In this document: piece after piece, positions 43,231-54,510 of the stretch
Numbering within the stretch: position 1 is the stretch's first letter
How the letters are laid out: each line of letters opens with the position of its first letter
Translations under genes and position numbers: made by a program
The notes under the pieces: generated by a model
The model's database searches: none
What the model was told of the DNA's origin: nothing
The model's input: the letters and a program-made list of their open reading frames with translations, nothing else
DNA from: Symsagittifera roscoffensis
Taxonomy: Eukaryota > Xenacoelomorpha > Acoela > Convolutidae
Length of the DNA stretch: 60,000 bases
Reading direction: 5' to 3'
Assembly: GCF_963678635.1 (NCBI RefSeq)
Contig: NC_087070.1
Coordinates: 37,143,109 to 37,203,108, forward strand

Positions 43231-44830
43231 TTTGAAAGTCTTGGTTAAAGAAATCAAGCTATGGGCTAAATAATATCTACCGAACAGTTTAAATTTGATC
43301 TGACAACTAGTGAAAAAATCCCGCGCATCCGCGTTCAAAACTATAATTTAGTTGCATTTTCAATCTGTGCAGTAAAATGTGTTTTTTTAAATATCAATCT
43401 TATCAATAGCAGATCAAAAAAAATTTAAGAATTCTTTAAAACCAGATTATAATCGTAACCTTGCTTACTACAGGAACTCAAATTGCAAATGGCGAGATGA
43501 AAAAGCGATTGATTTCAGGAATAAAGATTTAAAAAAAACTCATAAAATCAAGTTTTTGCGCACTATTTTTGAATACCGCACATGCTTCCCAAGAACCACC
43601 CTTTCACACAAAAGTAAATTTCAGGCATTTTTGTGAAAATATTTTAATTGAGCGGTTATAAAACTTTTGCTTAAAATGTTGAAGTACACGCTCAAATTGA
43701 GCACAAAAGAATGAACCACAGAAGTTAGCTTGATAAACTTAGCGGATCTTTACACCCAATCGTTGCGAGTTAAGCCAAGTGCTATAAAACCTTCGCAAAC
43801 AAGGTATGCTATGTCTTTACGCAGAGGCGAAGCAGAACTTCTTACCATTTCCAATACAACAAGCATATCATGACAAACTAGCAGACGAAAGCAGCTGTCA
43901 AGAAAACGATAAAAACCAAAACGTTCATCTCTTTGTTTCAGTTTGCCTTGAAAATTTTGTTTTCACAAAAACATGCCAAATAAGACAGTTGTAAATTAAA
44001 CTTGCATCGAAACAAAACTTACGATGCGGTAACAAAGCCAGTAAATTTAGATCAGATATCCGTCAAACCAAATATGTTTTCGAAAAATTGCTTTAAAATT
44101 TTGCTTAAACTTGCTACAAAAAAAATCGTTTTTGCTCATCTCAAGTGACGCAATATGAGGTCCTTAAGCCAATTAGGTTGATCTGAGGTTGATCTGAGTC
44201 ACAGGATGAAGAAGTTGCAGTTTTTGCTTTCAACGAGCAGAGGAATTGACTTTTTCTTCTCATATTGTTCTTTTCTCTGCAATCATTATATATAAGTACA
44301 GGAAAAAAAATTGACTCATAGATACAGCAAAGAAAATTTGACTCATTGTTTTGAAGGAGTAAAATAGCCAGTTAATCATAACTAGTTATGTTGTTTCTCG
44401 TACTTCTTTCGAACTTTCTGGTCTAACCGCCCAATACTTTTTACTATCTGTATCATCAAAACGGATACGACAAATTATTGACGCCGGACCACATAATTTT
44501 TTCGATTCCTTTTTCTGTGGTGTTTCGGCGGCAAAAAGGATCAGTGAAGATTATCAGCTTCCCAAAGAACCAATTTGAGTCCATAAACTCATATTTCAAG
44601 GTTCTTTTTAAGAATGTTTCTAGACCAATATCACATCTGTAACTAGTTATGACTAACTGGCTATTATACACATTCAAAACAAAGATTCTCAATATTTGAT
44701 TCGCTAAGCTCGTTTCAAATAGTTTCATCTAGCATGTATCAAAACTCCATATCATTATTTTTATAGCTGCAGAGATAACGAAAAAATCACTCAGAAAATC
44801 CATTCGATTGCTCGTTGAAAGCAAAAAGTT
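43231..44830. repeat. Tandem unit 2 with internal foldback
   Basis: This direct repeat of unit 1 is offset by about 1624-1648 bp. Its foldback arms are about 44213-44400 and 44640-44825. The inner boundary of the arms is marked by GCCAGTTAATCATAACTAG and its near complement. Confidence 0.8.
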
Positions 44831-46914
44831 CAACTTCAGCTGTAGAAACCGAAAAAAGCCTTAAGGTAAGATAACAAAAAAATTAAAAAAAACGAACCTA
44901 CACAAAACTAAATTGGTTAATTTAAAACCAACACAAAAAACAAATGTTGGTAGAACAGGTATTTTAAATGCAGGCATTCGCAAAGTATGTCTATAGGTTG
45001 ACAAAAATGCAAATCTGAAAAAGTTCTTTAGTGATTCTGTTACACAGTTGACCGAATTGATAACACTTACTAATCTCATTCATGATAACTCGCAATACAT
45101 TAATTGACAAAGCAAAAAAAAAGAAACTTAAATTCCACAAAAATAGTCTAAGTCAATTGCCTCTATCAAAATTTAGAAGCCAAACATTTAAAAGATTACG
45201 TGTTACGGGAATTTGACCAACAAAAATAAAAAGACGAATTTTTCTGTTTATTCGCACTTTTGTTTGTCTTTTGTTTTTGTTGGTCAAGGATTTTACACTT
45301 ATTTCAATTTTCTTCATGATTCTTACAAATTCAATTTGAAACGATCGTTCAGTACATTTGACGTAGAAATAACACATCTGCTACGGCTTGTCCGCACTTT
45401 TTTTGTTTGCAAACTAGAATTTTTGCTGTTTATTCGCACTTTTGTTCTAGTTTGCATAAGCCTTCGCAGATGTGGTACTTCCACGCCAAATGCTGAATGT
45501 TCGTTTCAAATTGAATTTGTACGAAAACATGAAAAATTGAAATGTGTAAAATCCTCACGTCCAAAATCTTGCGAAGAAAGTTTTTTAAGGAAAACAACCT
45601 AGTACCTGGCTAATCGCAAAAGTAAAAACAAATAGTGTGCAATTTATTGTTGATTCAATAACTAGATCATAAATTTCGCACTAGAGCGCTCCAATCTACA
45701 CATTAGTATCTAGTTGCAATTTCAAACTGTACATTGAAATGTAATACAAAAACCCATCATTTTGACCACTGAGCACGAAAATTTAGAATTTTACAATTTC
45801 GATTAAAAAAGTTATCTGCTTCACAAAGACAACCTGCACATAACGGTAGAAACACGGCTTTTGAATCAAATAAAAAGCGAAAGCATATCAGCTCAAAATA
45901 AAAGTACCGAGGCACTACGAAAGTTGAAACCCGGTGAAACTGTCGAAGAGTCTCTTTTTCACTGAATACTTCAGATTAAATTACAGACAGCAGTGAACCA
46001 GCCAGTTAATCATAACTAGTTATGTTGTTTCTCGTACTTCTTTCGAACTTTCTGGTCTAACCGCCCAATACTTTTTACTATCTGTATCATCAAAACGGAT
46101 ACGACAAATTATTGACGCCGGACCACATAATTTTTTCGATTCCTTTTTCTGTGGTGTTTCGGCGGCAAAAAGGATCAGTGAAGATTATCAGCTTCCCAAA
46201 GAACCAATTTGAGTCCATAAACTCATATTTCAAGGTTCTTTTTAAGAATGTTTCTAGACCAATATCACATCTGTAACTAGTTATGACTAACTGGCTATTA
46301 TACACATTCAAAACAAAGATTCTCAATATTTGATTCGCTAAGCTCGTTTCAAATAGTTTCATCTAGCATGTATCAAAACTCCATATCATTATTTTTCCAC
46401 GCCAAATGCTGAATGTTCGTTTCAAATTGAATTTGTACGAAAACATGAAAAATTGAAATGTGTAAAATCCTCACGTCCAAAATCTTGCGAAGAAAGTTTT
46501 TTAAGGAAAACAACCTAGTACCTGGCTAATCGCAAAAGTAAAAACAAATAGTGTGCAATTTATTGTTGATTCAATAACTAGATCATAAATTTCGCACTAG
46601 AGCGCTCCAATCTACACATTAGTATCTAGTTGCAATTTCAAACTGTACATTGAAATGTAATACAAAAACCCATCATTTTGACCACTGAGCACGAAAATTT
46701 AGAATTTTACAATTTCGATTAAAAAAGTTATCTGCTTCACAAAGACAACCTGCACATAACGGTAGAAACACGGCTTTTGAATCAAATAAAAAGCGAAAGC
46801 ATATCAGCTCAAAATAAAAGTACCGAGGCACTACGAAAGTTGAAACCCGGTGAAACTGTCGAAGAGTCTCTTTTTCACTGAATACTTCAGATTAAATTAC
46901 AGACAGCAGTGAAC
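44367..46914. repeat. Tandem duplication with a 718-bp internal deletion in the second copy
   Basis: Positions 44367-44762 reappear at 46001-46396 and positions 45481-45998 reappear at 46397-46914. I saw no mismatches. The second copy lacks 44763-45480. The joint sits between ATCATTATTTTT and CCACGCC. Equal lengths (396 and 518 bp) support a single event or a very recent pair of events. Confidence 0.9.
45290..45560. repeat. Hairpin-forming inverted repeat
   Basis: Positions about 45290-45370 and 45476-45560 are inverted copies sharing GGATTTTACAC, ACAAATTCAATTTGAAACGA and a GGCGTGGAA-like end. The loop is about 105 bp. Confidence 0.7.
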
Positions 46915-48790
46915 GCGTTTTCAGTAGACGAAAACCAAAATGATTACAGTTTTTATGATTTTTTATTTTCAAAAAAAAAAACTGGAAACAGTGCCTTCAT
47001 TTCGTTCATTGAAATTTTCGCTGATTAACAAATTTACGCTTCGTCAATTAATCTGATACAAAATTACTGTGATTCTTTCTGATACAGGCCAAGCTAACAA
47101 AAATTGTCAAATCGGAGTTAGCAAAAATTGTTTTTGAGGTCACTCCAAATTTCAAATAGTGTCATTCATTCTTACATAAAAAAAGACCTCAGCCCCATAA
47201 ATAAAAAACATACTATCAAGGCAAAACTTTTACCCAGTAGAAAAATTCCTCAACCTCAATGGCGCGTAACATTATTGATCATTTTAACAGTTTCGAACCA
47301 GCGAGTTTTTCTTTTCAAAATTCCTTCAAAAATCTCGTGAACAAATCTTGCTTGAAACCACTTCACACTACACTAGTGCCTCGCTGAAACTTTAAATTGT
47401 GCATTTAACTGTGATAATTCAAATTCTGTCAAATCGAACGCTGATCAAGAAAGTATTCTACTGATGTTGATTACAATCGTCATCTTATCTTACCACCTTG
47501 CAAACACCAGCTTCAAACAGAGGGAGGACAAAGGCTCTTGAACTCAAGAAACCAAAAAACAAAACGCTCAATAAAAAACTCTAGGCACTAAAAAAAGTTG
47601 GCTCGACAGCTAAAATCGCACATGCCCTTCAATTGCATTCTTTTGATCACTACTTCGTAGTAATTGTAGGCAGCTGTGAAGGCAATTAAGCTCAGCAGTT
47701 ATAAAGTTTAGGCTAGTTGCTAAACAAATTAAGTGTAAACACAAAAAAAATGAACCCAAAAATTTCAACTTAGGTTGAGAAAAATTAACTGCTCATCAAA
47801 CTAAAGCGTTGCTAGTTGAGTTGTGAAAGCAAGGTATGCACTTGTTTTAAGTGTTTTACACAATAATTAAAAAGTGATCACATCGAAAATGAAAAAAAAA
47901 AACTGGCACTAGAGTGCTCAAAACTGCACACAAGTACCTCGCTGAAGTTTTAAGCTGAGCGTTCCAAAGTGAAAATACTAAAATCCGTCACAACGAACGC
48001 TGATCCAAAAAGTAAACAAACAGAAGGAGAAAAGCGGCCTTTGAATTCAAGAAATTGAGAAAACCAGCCACTCAAAATAAATGTAAAACCCGTGTTTTTT
48101 TTATCGTTCTAGTTTTGCTTCAAAATACATTTTTTTTTGAAATTTTAGATTAAAATCATCAACACCCAGAATTTTTTCTTTGATATTAGTTTTAAATTTA
48201 GTGAACGAAATCAAGTCAGAAAAACTGTTCCAAAATGGCTGAAAAATTGAAGAGCAGTTTAAAATAGAAACAAAAACAACTCACGTATTCAAAAGCAACA
48301 ACATCTCACAAAAACATGTACTCGAACATCTAACAATTTCAAGCATGAAAAGAATTAGATTTCCTAAGTTGCAATTTTTCCCAGAACGATTCAAATCTGG
48401 TTCGGTAGAGGTGCAGAGTTATTTTTAAAGAATCAGCATTACGATCATAGGGACTTTAACATAGTATGTCGCAAAAATGTTATACAAAGAAGCATTTTAG
48501 GCGTGCAGGTATCTTTGTCATAAAATTTTTTTAAGTCAAAATAAATTAAAGAGCTTTCATCTGCGAAAGTAGATCATTTGATCGTTTTAACACGGTCTGA
48601 TTTCCTTCATTGCGAAAAGCCACAGTTAGACATTTACAGGTGTTCTCTCCGGATAACTGAATTCTAATTAAAAAAACTGCCTTCATTCGACTGTATTACT
48701 TTGGTTACCATTTAACGCAGTGAAAATTGTTAAAACTTTTTGAACAGGTTTAAAATCTGGATGTTTTCGTAGGTTTCCATGCATACCTTC
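46915..48790. repeat. Diverged relatives of the 41.6-46 kb repeats
   Basis: Scattered blocks recall the tandem units, such as GAAAGCAAGGTATGC near 47830, AGTGCTCAAAACTGCACA near 47914 and TCAGCAGTTATAAAG near 47692. They suggest old copies of the same family. No gene was recognised. Confidence 0.4.
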
Positions 48791-48799
48791 CTTCCACTC

Positions 48800-50800
48800 A
48801 CGATATTTTCAGAGAACTTTTGTCCTAGGGCCATACATTTTGGGGAAAATATTAGTGCTTATAAAGGGGTGCTTACCATAACCAGTTTTTCGATTGAGCT
48901 ATTGATAATTCTGAGGGACACATTTTGTTGTGGAAGGAATGAATAGGGGACAACTTTAAACCTGGAGCAATATGTTTGATATTTTTTAGAATTTGTTCCG
49001 CTCTTTCGGGATGAATTGTGTGATTTTCAAAACTTCAAAAAATGAGGTTACCCAAAACCCTAATTGTTTCTCGAAAATTGTTTTTCCACTAAAAAAGTAG
49101 AGTAACTTCGAAAAATAGACCTCAAAAGATATACGCTAAAGGCACACCCACCCAGCTTTTCTAAAAAAAAGTGTAACCTTTCCAGTGTTGGTCCTTTAAT
49201 AACACAGTACATTTTAAACATGTTTTAAACACTGTTTAAAACGTCTGTCAGAAATAGCGTCTTTTTTCTCGTGTCATAAGTGACGTCATAACAAACCGGC
49301 CTCCGATATGTGCTTGAGATTACTTGCACTTGTTCCCACCTCGGCCGGCCTTCAAATAGTTTTCTCGACGATGTGAATGGTTGATGACGGAAAAGGAAAC
49401 AACTTGGACAGTGCAAAAACTGCAAAACTTCCATTTTGTATGCGTGCTCTTAATGATTGAATTTCATTAATGAACGTTTTTGCTCAGTTTTTTAGTTTTT
49501 AATTTCGACATTTTAAACATTAAGGACGTTATAAACGTTTAAAACGTTTTAAACATCCTTTTTCCAAAAATGACATAAATTGACCAACACTGAACCTTTC
49601 TAGCAGGGAAAATTTTAAAAACCTGTTTTTTCAAAACAAACCTTTACTTTTGAATCATCGGGGCTTTTTGGATTTTTTTTTTAAAAATCATGAAACTATC
49701 GAATTATTAAAACTTTGATTTATCCTAAGTCAAAACTTCTGTTACAAAAAGCAGGATGTAGCAGTTTCTGAAAGTTAATTTTTTTTCCTTTTGATAACTC
49801 CTGCTGCCGAGGTGCCACTTGTGCAGGGAAGACTGCCCTGACCTATTTTTTCAATAGAAGGGAATGTTTTCTGCAGGGAATGAAATCTTACTCTCACATT
49901 TGGTTGGATAGTTTTTGAGAGCAGTCAAAATTTTCCAAAATTCAAAAGAATCAAAATGATCACAAATGAAAAACAAAGACTTTCCACAAGTTACAACTGT
50001 TTATCGACATGAAAAAAGGCGTACCAATTCAAAATTTAACAAATTTGACTTTTCCAAAATCAATTTTTAATGTTTTAATGAGCGTTTTCTCAACCTGTTG
50101 TTTTGATTAAACCGTAGATACCAGATCTAGTATGACAGTTTTCGAAAAAAGTCATTAAGTTTCCAAAAATGATCTTTAATTTAAACAATATTTTTTCCGT
50201 TAGTCATAATTTTTTTCTGTATTAAAAATGTTCGGCGTAGCAACTTCTGCTCTGCGCCCAAAATCTTAGATTTGAAAGGGTAGTTTTAGAAAAAAATCAA
50301 AGTTTCAAAAATTTTTAAGAAATTGACAATTCGGAGAGACAGAACTTTTTGTGTAAAGTCAAAAACATTGGGCGTACCGACTATGCAGGAGAGCTCAACA
50401 CAATTTTTTTTTCGATAAAGTAAAATGGCTGAGTTTTGAGAGTAACTTTCGAGAAACGTCTAAAATTTTCATAATCAAAAATTTGTTTGTCCGAGGGCCA
50501 TAACTTTTTGTGTAAAAAATGGGTGCTTATGAAGGGGAGCGTCCCCTAACCAGTTTTTCGGTTGAACCCAAAATTTCAGATATGAGAGGTTAGTTTTCGA
50601 GAAAAGTCAAATAGCTCCAAGAAACGTTATAAAAATTTTAAAAAAATTCCTTTTGCGAGGACCGTAAGATTTCTTTTAAGGAATTAGCACATAGCCGCTT
50701 ATGCAGGTTAGCTTTCACAACCTGTTTCTTCCATTGCTCTTAAAATCTCAGATATGAAGTGCTCTTTTCGAGAGAATGAAAAACAAGAAATTTTCGAAGA
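48800..50800. repeat. Degenerate tandem repeat of about 160 bp
   Basis: A recurring order of blocks appears about every 160 bp from 50210 to 50790, and more weakly to the left. The blocks are CATAACTTTTTGTGTAAA, then GGGTGCTTATG or GGCGTACC, then CCAGTTTTTCG, AAATTTCAGATATGA and TTTTCGAGAAA. Units are heavily diverged. A MITE interrupts the array at 49183-49592. Confidence 0.5.
49183..49592. mobile_element. hAT-type MITE, second family (CAGTGTTGGTC ends)
   Basis: The 410-bp element has 11-bp perfect terminal inverted repeats, CAGTGTTGGTC and its complement. It is flanked by the perfect 8-bp direct repeat AACCTTTC (49175-49182 and 49593-49600). Clusters of TTTAAACA and CGTTTAAAACGT lie just inside both ends, as in hAT subterminal regions. 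A CRE-like TGACGTCA is internal. A 69-codon minus-strand frame inside has no recognised domain. Confidence 0.9.
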
Positions 50801-51215
50801 CTGTTGAAACTGGGGCGAGATAAAAAAGACTACCGAATTTTACATGCACTTAGGGGAGTTGGCGTTCTTTTTATTGGTACCACTTTTGGAAATCGATAGA
50901 TTAAAGTTTGAGAAAAACTAAGACTTTTGCGAAAAGTGATAAACATTTCCAAAGCGTATCAAAAACCCGATCCCATACTATTTCGTAATTCCCGTTTTTA
51001 TCAAAAAAGAATTTAAATTTTTTCGTAACTACTTCTGTTATTAACTGCCAGTTCTTTTTTCGCCAAATGCGGTACTGGGCAAAATAATAGGAACATTCTT
51101 TGACAGAAGCGGCGAGGATCTCTGAGTTGAAAGACGAAATTGCTGCTTTTTCGAAACCAATCACAACTTTTGTTGACTCTTTTTGTTGATTACATTCCCG
51201 TAACACCCAATATTC
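50801..51215. other. Intergenic DNA, nothing recognised
   Basis: A 101-codon minus-strand frame (50901-51206) has no domain I recognise, no splice support and no poly(A) signal. Confidence 0.4.
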
Positions 51216-51218
51216 TTG

Positions 51219-51760
51219 TTGTTCGGACTTTCGATACGAAAGAAACGGAATATTTGAGCTCGGGGTGGGTTTTTTTCTTCAGACAAATTGACTTTTTAAC
51301 TAGCGGACAAATTGACATTTTTCACGGAATTTTTTTATATCATTCAAAAGGTATTGTTGTCTTGAGCTTAAATTTGAAAAGATATTTCACCTGTGATCAT
51401 TTTTCGTAAAGTTATGAGGGTTTAAAGGTTGACATTTTGACCAATTTGGGACAATTAACGCGCGATATAATTCGAGCTACTAACGCGTAAGCGGAGATTT
51501 AATCCGTCTTAGAAATCGTTCCAAATTGGTTGAACGAAGCTTATTTGCCATAATTGATTTGTTACAAGGAACGAAATTTATCCTTTTGTACTTTATATGG
51601 CGTGTGGGGGGATGATTTTCATTGAAAAAATTTCAAATTGTAGAAAAAAAATTTTCATTTTACTTTATTTCATTTAATTTTTTAAAGTTATTACTGCTCC
51701 ATAAACCTTAAAAGGCAGTCGGAACATTCAGGGCTTCGCCCTGATACGAGCAGTCTTGTT
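51219..51760 (+). mobile_element. Helentron-like repeat, full-length copy
   Basis: It has the same structure as 17519-18053: 5' hairpin around TTTCGATACGAAA, subterminal AGTCGGAAC, and 3' hairpin CAGGGCTTCGCCCTG followed by ATACGAGCAGTCTTGTT. It is one of the best-preserved copies. TTGTT is found on both outer sides of a core starting GTTCGGAC, but this may be part of the repeat. Confidence 0.6.
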
Positions 51761-52025
51761 GGTATTGCTGCTTACAATTCACAGTTGACAAATTATTTTT
51801 TAAAAGTCACATCAGAAATTTCGGGCAATGTCAGCGATTTCCCCATATCGCAAACATTACCCCATAAATTAAAGAAAAAAAATTACGCATTACGTCAAGG
51901 AAAAACGTTAATCCATATGAAAGCTCTCTTTACTTAATACGAGCAGAAATGTTTGCTCACATGATTTGATTCAATTTATTTGATCCGTTCTAATAGTTTC
52001 AAACCAACGAGTTTCTCCTCGGTTT
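51761..52025. other. Intergenic DNA downstream of the mL45 gene
   Basis: Nothing recognised besides ordinary AT-rich sequence. Confidence 0.4.
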
Positions 52026-52031
52026 TTTATT
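52026..52031 (-). terminator. Poly(A) signal AATAAA of the mL45 gene
   Basis: AATAAA on the minus strand lies about 43 bp beyond the stop codon at 52074-52076. Confidence 0.7.
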
Positions 52032-52073
52032 CACATTTCTTGATGACGTTAGATCACATGATCATCAACTTGA

Positions 52074-53380
52074 TCAGGCTCTCATTGTTGGGTGCATATC
52101 GAATCTTCGTCTCCACCTCAATTTCGTCTTCTTAATTTCCTCCTCCTCTTCATCTGTGAGCTCATAGTACCCTGGATCCAACCATTTCTCATCCCACTTA
52201 TTTGGGTCCACCGGTCGTGAAGGGGGTTCGGTCGAAAATTGTGGCACTAAAAATTGACATCAATATAAAACTTTTAAACAATTACAAAAAAAAGTATGCC
52301 GATAAAGACACTTAATTTAAATTGAACACAGAGGCGAAGTTTCACTTCGTATACACAAGCAACAATATGACCGATAACGCTACTGGGCAAAACTGAATGA
52401 GTATAACTTTGAGTCTACACAAAATTTCTCAAGTGACGCATTAGCAGTACCAGTCAATTTAAAAAAAAAGAAATTTACCTATGGAGCAGTAATAACATGA
52501 AAAAACTAAATGTAATAAAAAATGAAATACATTTTTTTTAATTTGAGATTTTTCAGTAAAAATCAACCCCCCACACGCCATAGAAAGTCAAAATGACATC
52601 TTTCGCTCCTAGTAACAAATCAATTATGGCAAATAAGCTTCCTTCAACCAATTTGGAACGATTTCTACGACGGATTAAATCTCCGCTTACGCGTTAATAG
52701 CGCGAAATATATCTCGCGTTAATTGTCCCAAATTGGCCAAAATGGCAATCTTTAAACCCCGATAACTTTAAGAAAAATGATCACAGATAAAATGTCGTTC
52801 CAAATTTGAGCTCAGGACCACAATACCTTTCGAATGATATAAAAAAATCCCGTCATAAATAGCTAGTTGAAAGTCGAAATTTGTCAGAAGTAAAAAATAT
52901 TTGCGTCAGAAGTCCGAAATCAATTCCCCCAAAGTCTTCGACAATTCCCCCTCTGGTAAAAAAAAAAGCGGTTTTTGTTCCTAGATTCCATGTTCTAACA
53001 TGCTGAATCATTGTTTCAATGTCAATGTAATCTATAATTGCAGCCGAGAAGGAAAAAGATTTTAAAACCCGAAAAAAACATCTACATGAAAAGATTAGCA
53101 ATTCCAACTAACCGAATGAATCAGGTACAATGTTGGTTCTGAAATCAACTTGCAAATTATGGGTGGACACGGCCGTTGATTTTTCTGGGACTATTTTGGA
53201 GTGTATTCTCCATTCGGAGCCCCACTGAAGGGGGCGCATGTGTCTCTCAAACACCACATACTCCAACACTGTTTTCGGCTTAGAGAGGTTGCCTCTAATC
53301 AGACGTCCGAATCTGTCATATATAGCTACTATTTGTCTGCTGTGTTTACGTACTGTGATCTGCCCGAACTCATGGTCGTC
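52074..53380 (-). CDS. MRPL45: Mitochondrial ribosomal protein L45 (mL45), last two exons; 5' part missing
   Basis: mL45 is a Tim44-like protein of the large mitochondrial ribosomal subunit, near the exit tunnel facing the inner membrane. The penultimate exon (53380-53113) follows an acceptor TTGTTTACAG. It encodes 89 residues including [21 protein letters not shown] and [11 protein letters not shown], then [11 protein letters not shown], in the order found in animal mL45. It ends in donor G/GTTAGT, phase 1. An 866-bp intron holds a helentron-like repeat. The last exon (52246-52074) follows acceptor TTTTTAG, restores the split Val codon and encodes 56 residues ([19 protein letters not shown]...), acidic then basic, ending MRA and TGA. 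Family identity is strong. The tail differs from vertebrate proteins. About 200 N-terminal residues must lie further right and were not found. Confidence 0.85.
52478..52890 (-). repeat. Helentron-like repeat inside the mL45 intron, 3' end lost
   Basis: The family's TATGGAGCAGTAAT, CACACGCCAT, CGCGTTAATTGTCCC and TCGAAATTTGTCAGAAG blocks are in order. The 3' hairpin and terminal GAGCAGTC are absent, so the copy is truncated. It lies in the same orientation as the host gene. Confidence 0.65.
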
Positions 53381-53579
53381 CTGTAAACAAGGCACAAAAT
53401 TATAGATCAACCAGTAGCAGATTATGGGGGGATGGCGTCTTTTTTCACTCAGGATTATACGCGTCGTATGCAATCTTCGGAAATGGGTTGGATGAATCAA
53501 AAGGGGGAGATTCGTTCCTAGGTATAAAAACCTCATATGCTTAACGGTTGATTTATTTCTTTATGGGGGATATTCGTTA

Positions 53580-53918
53580 CAGGGGCGGGTCCAGGCGCGG
53601 ATCTAGGAATTTCACGAGGGGGGGGGGCGGATTTTCAAAAGCATTTGAAAATTTTGTCAACATTTTTTTAGTAGAGCTCTCCCAAACCACTATAAAGACA
53701 CAAATTTGACCAAAATTTCTGCACCGCAGGCAAATTTTTGAAAATAGGCCAAAAAAGGCGTTTTTAAGCACTTTTTGGAAACTTTTGACCAAAAAATATC
53801 GTTTTTTAGGCGCGCGCTCCCCCTCAAAAATTAGTATATATTGGCACCGAAGGCGCCTTTAAAAATTTTTAGTTCGGCAGGGTCCCCCCCCCCCCCCCCC
53901 CCCCCAAATCCGCTACTG
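53580..53918. mobile_element. hAT-type MITE with intact 8-bp target duplication
   Basis: The element starts CAGGGGCGGGTCCAGG and ends AAATCCGCTACTG. It is flanked by the perfect direct repeat ATTCGTTA (53572-53579 and 53919-53926). It is 339 bp long and contains a 22-base C run (53884-53905) next to its right end. It lies about 200 bp upstream of the mL45 exon. Confidence 0.88.
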
Positions 53919-53926
53919 ATTCGTTA

Positions 53927-54510
53927 CATTGGTAACCGTTCCCGAGTTGGGATATAGTTAAAGAGATCCACTAGGTTTCACATTTGGGTCTAGGACGACG
54001 GGACTTCAGGCCAAATTTAAACCTTCCTCCAATATTTCAAAGACACTATAGTGCATCCTTATAACATATTGCAACAAATTGCATCCTAAAATTGCAACTT
54101 AGAAGAAAGTTAACATTTAACATCCTCTCCCTAAACTGTTGGGGGGGGGGGGGGGGGGGGTAGATGTTAGTTTGGTCTATTAAAACTTAACAAATTTAGC
54201 GCATACAAATCGTTGTTCGTAACAATGTACTATTTAAAGATGACTTTCATTTGTTACAGAAGCCGGACCATAATTGACTCTTCCCCACCACCACCACCAG
54301 CGAAATTTTACTAGTAAAACTTTGTTCACATTATCGGTTTGTTACAAAATTGGTGTGCGGACTAACTAGGCTATGACAAACATATTTGGTCTATTTACTT
54401 ATCCTTGTAAGACCACTCGTTACAGCATATATTGATGCATATGTGAGGGGTGGGCGTGGGGAGGGGGGAGGAAAAAGAGCCCCATAATTGGATTGGTTTG
54501 GCATATTATT
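53927..54510. other. Intergenic DNA with a 20-base G run
   Basis: A G run occupies 54141-54160. If the mL45 gene extends to the right, this is probably intron, but no further exon was recognised. Confidence 0.4.

Noticed and set aside
44456-46362. Identical 90-codon minus-strand frames at 44456-44728 and 46090-46362, considered as a conserved gene
   Set aside because: They are identical only because the DNA is duplicated; the older unit at 42.97-43.21 kb does not keep the frame.
49225-49434. A 69-codon minus-strand frame with a GC-richer context
   Set aside because: It lies entirely inside the MITE with the AACCTTTC target duplication.
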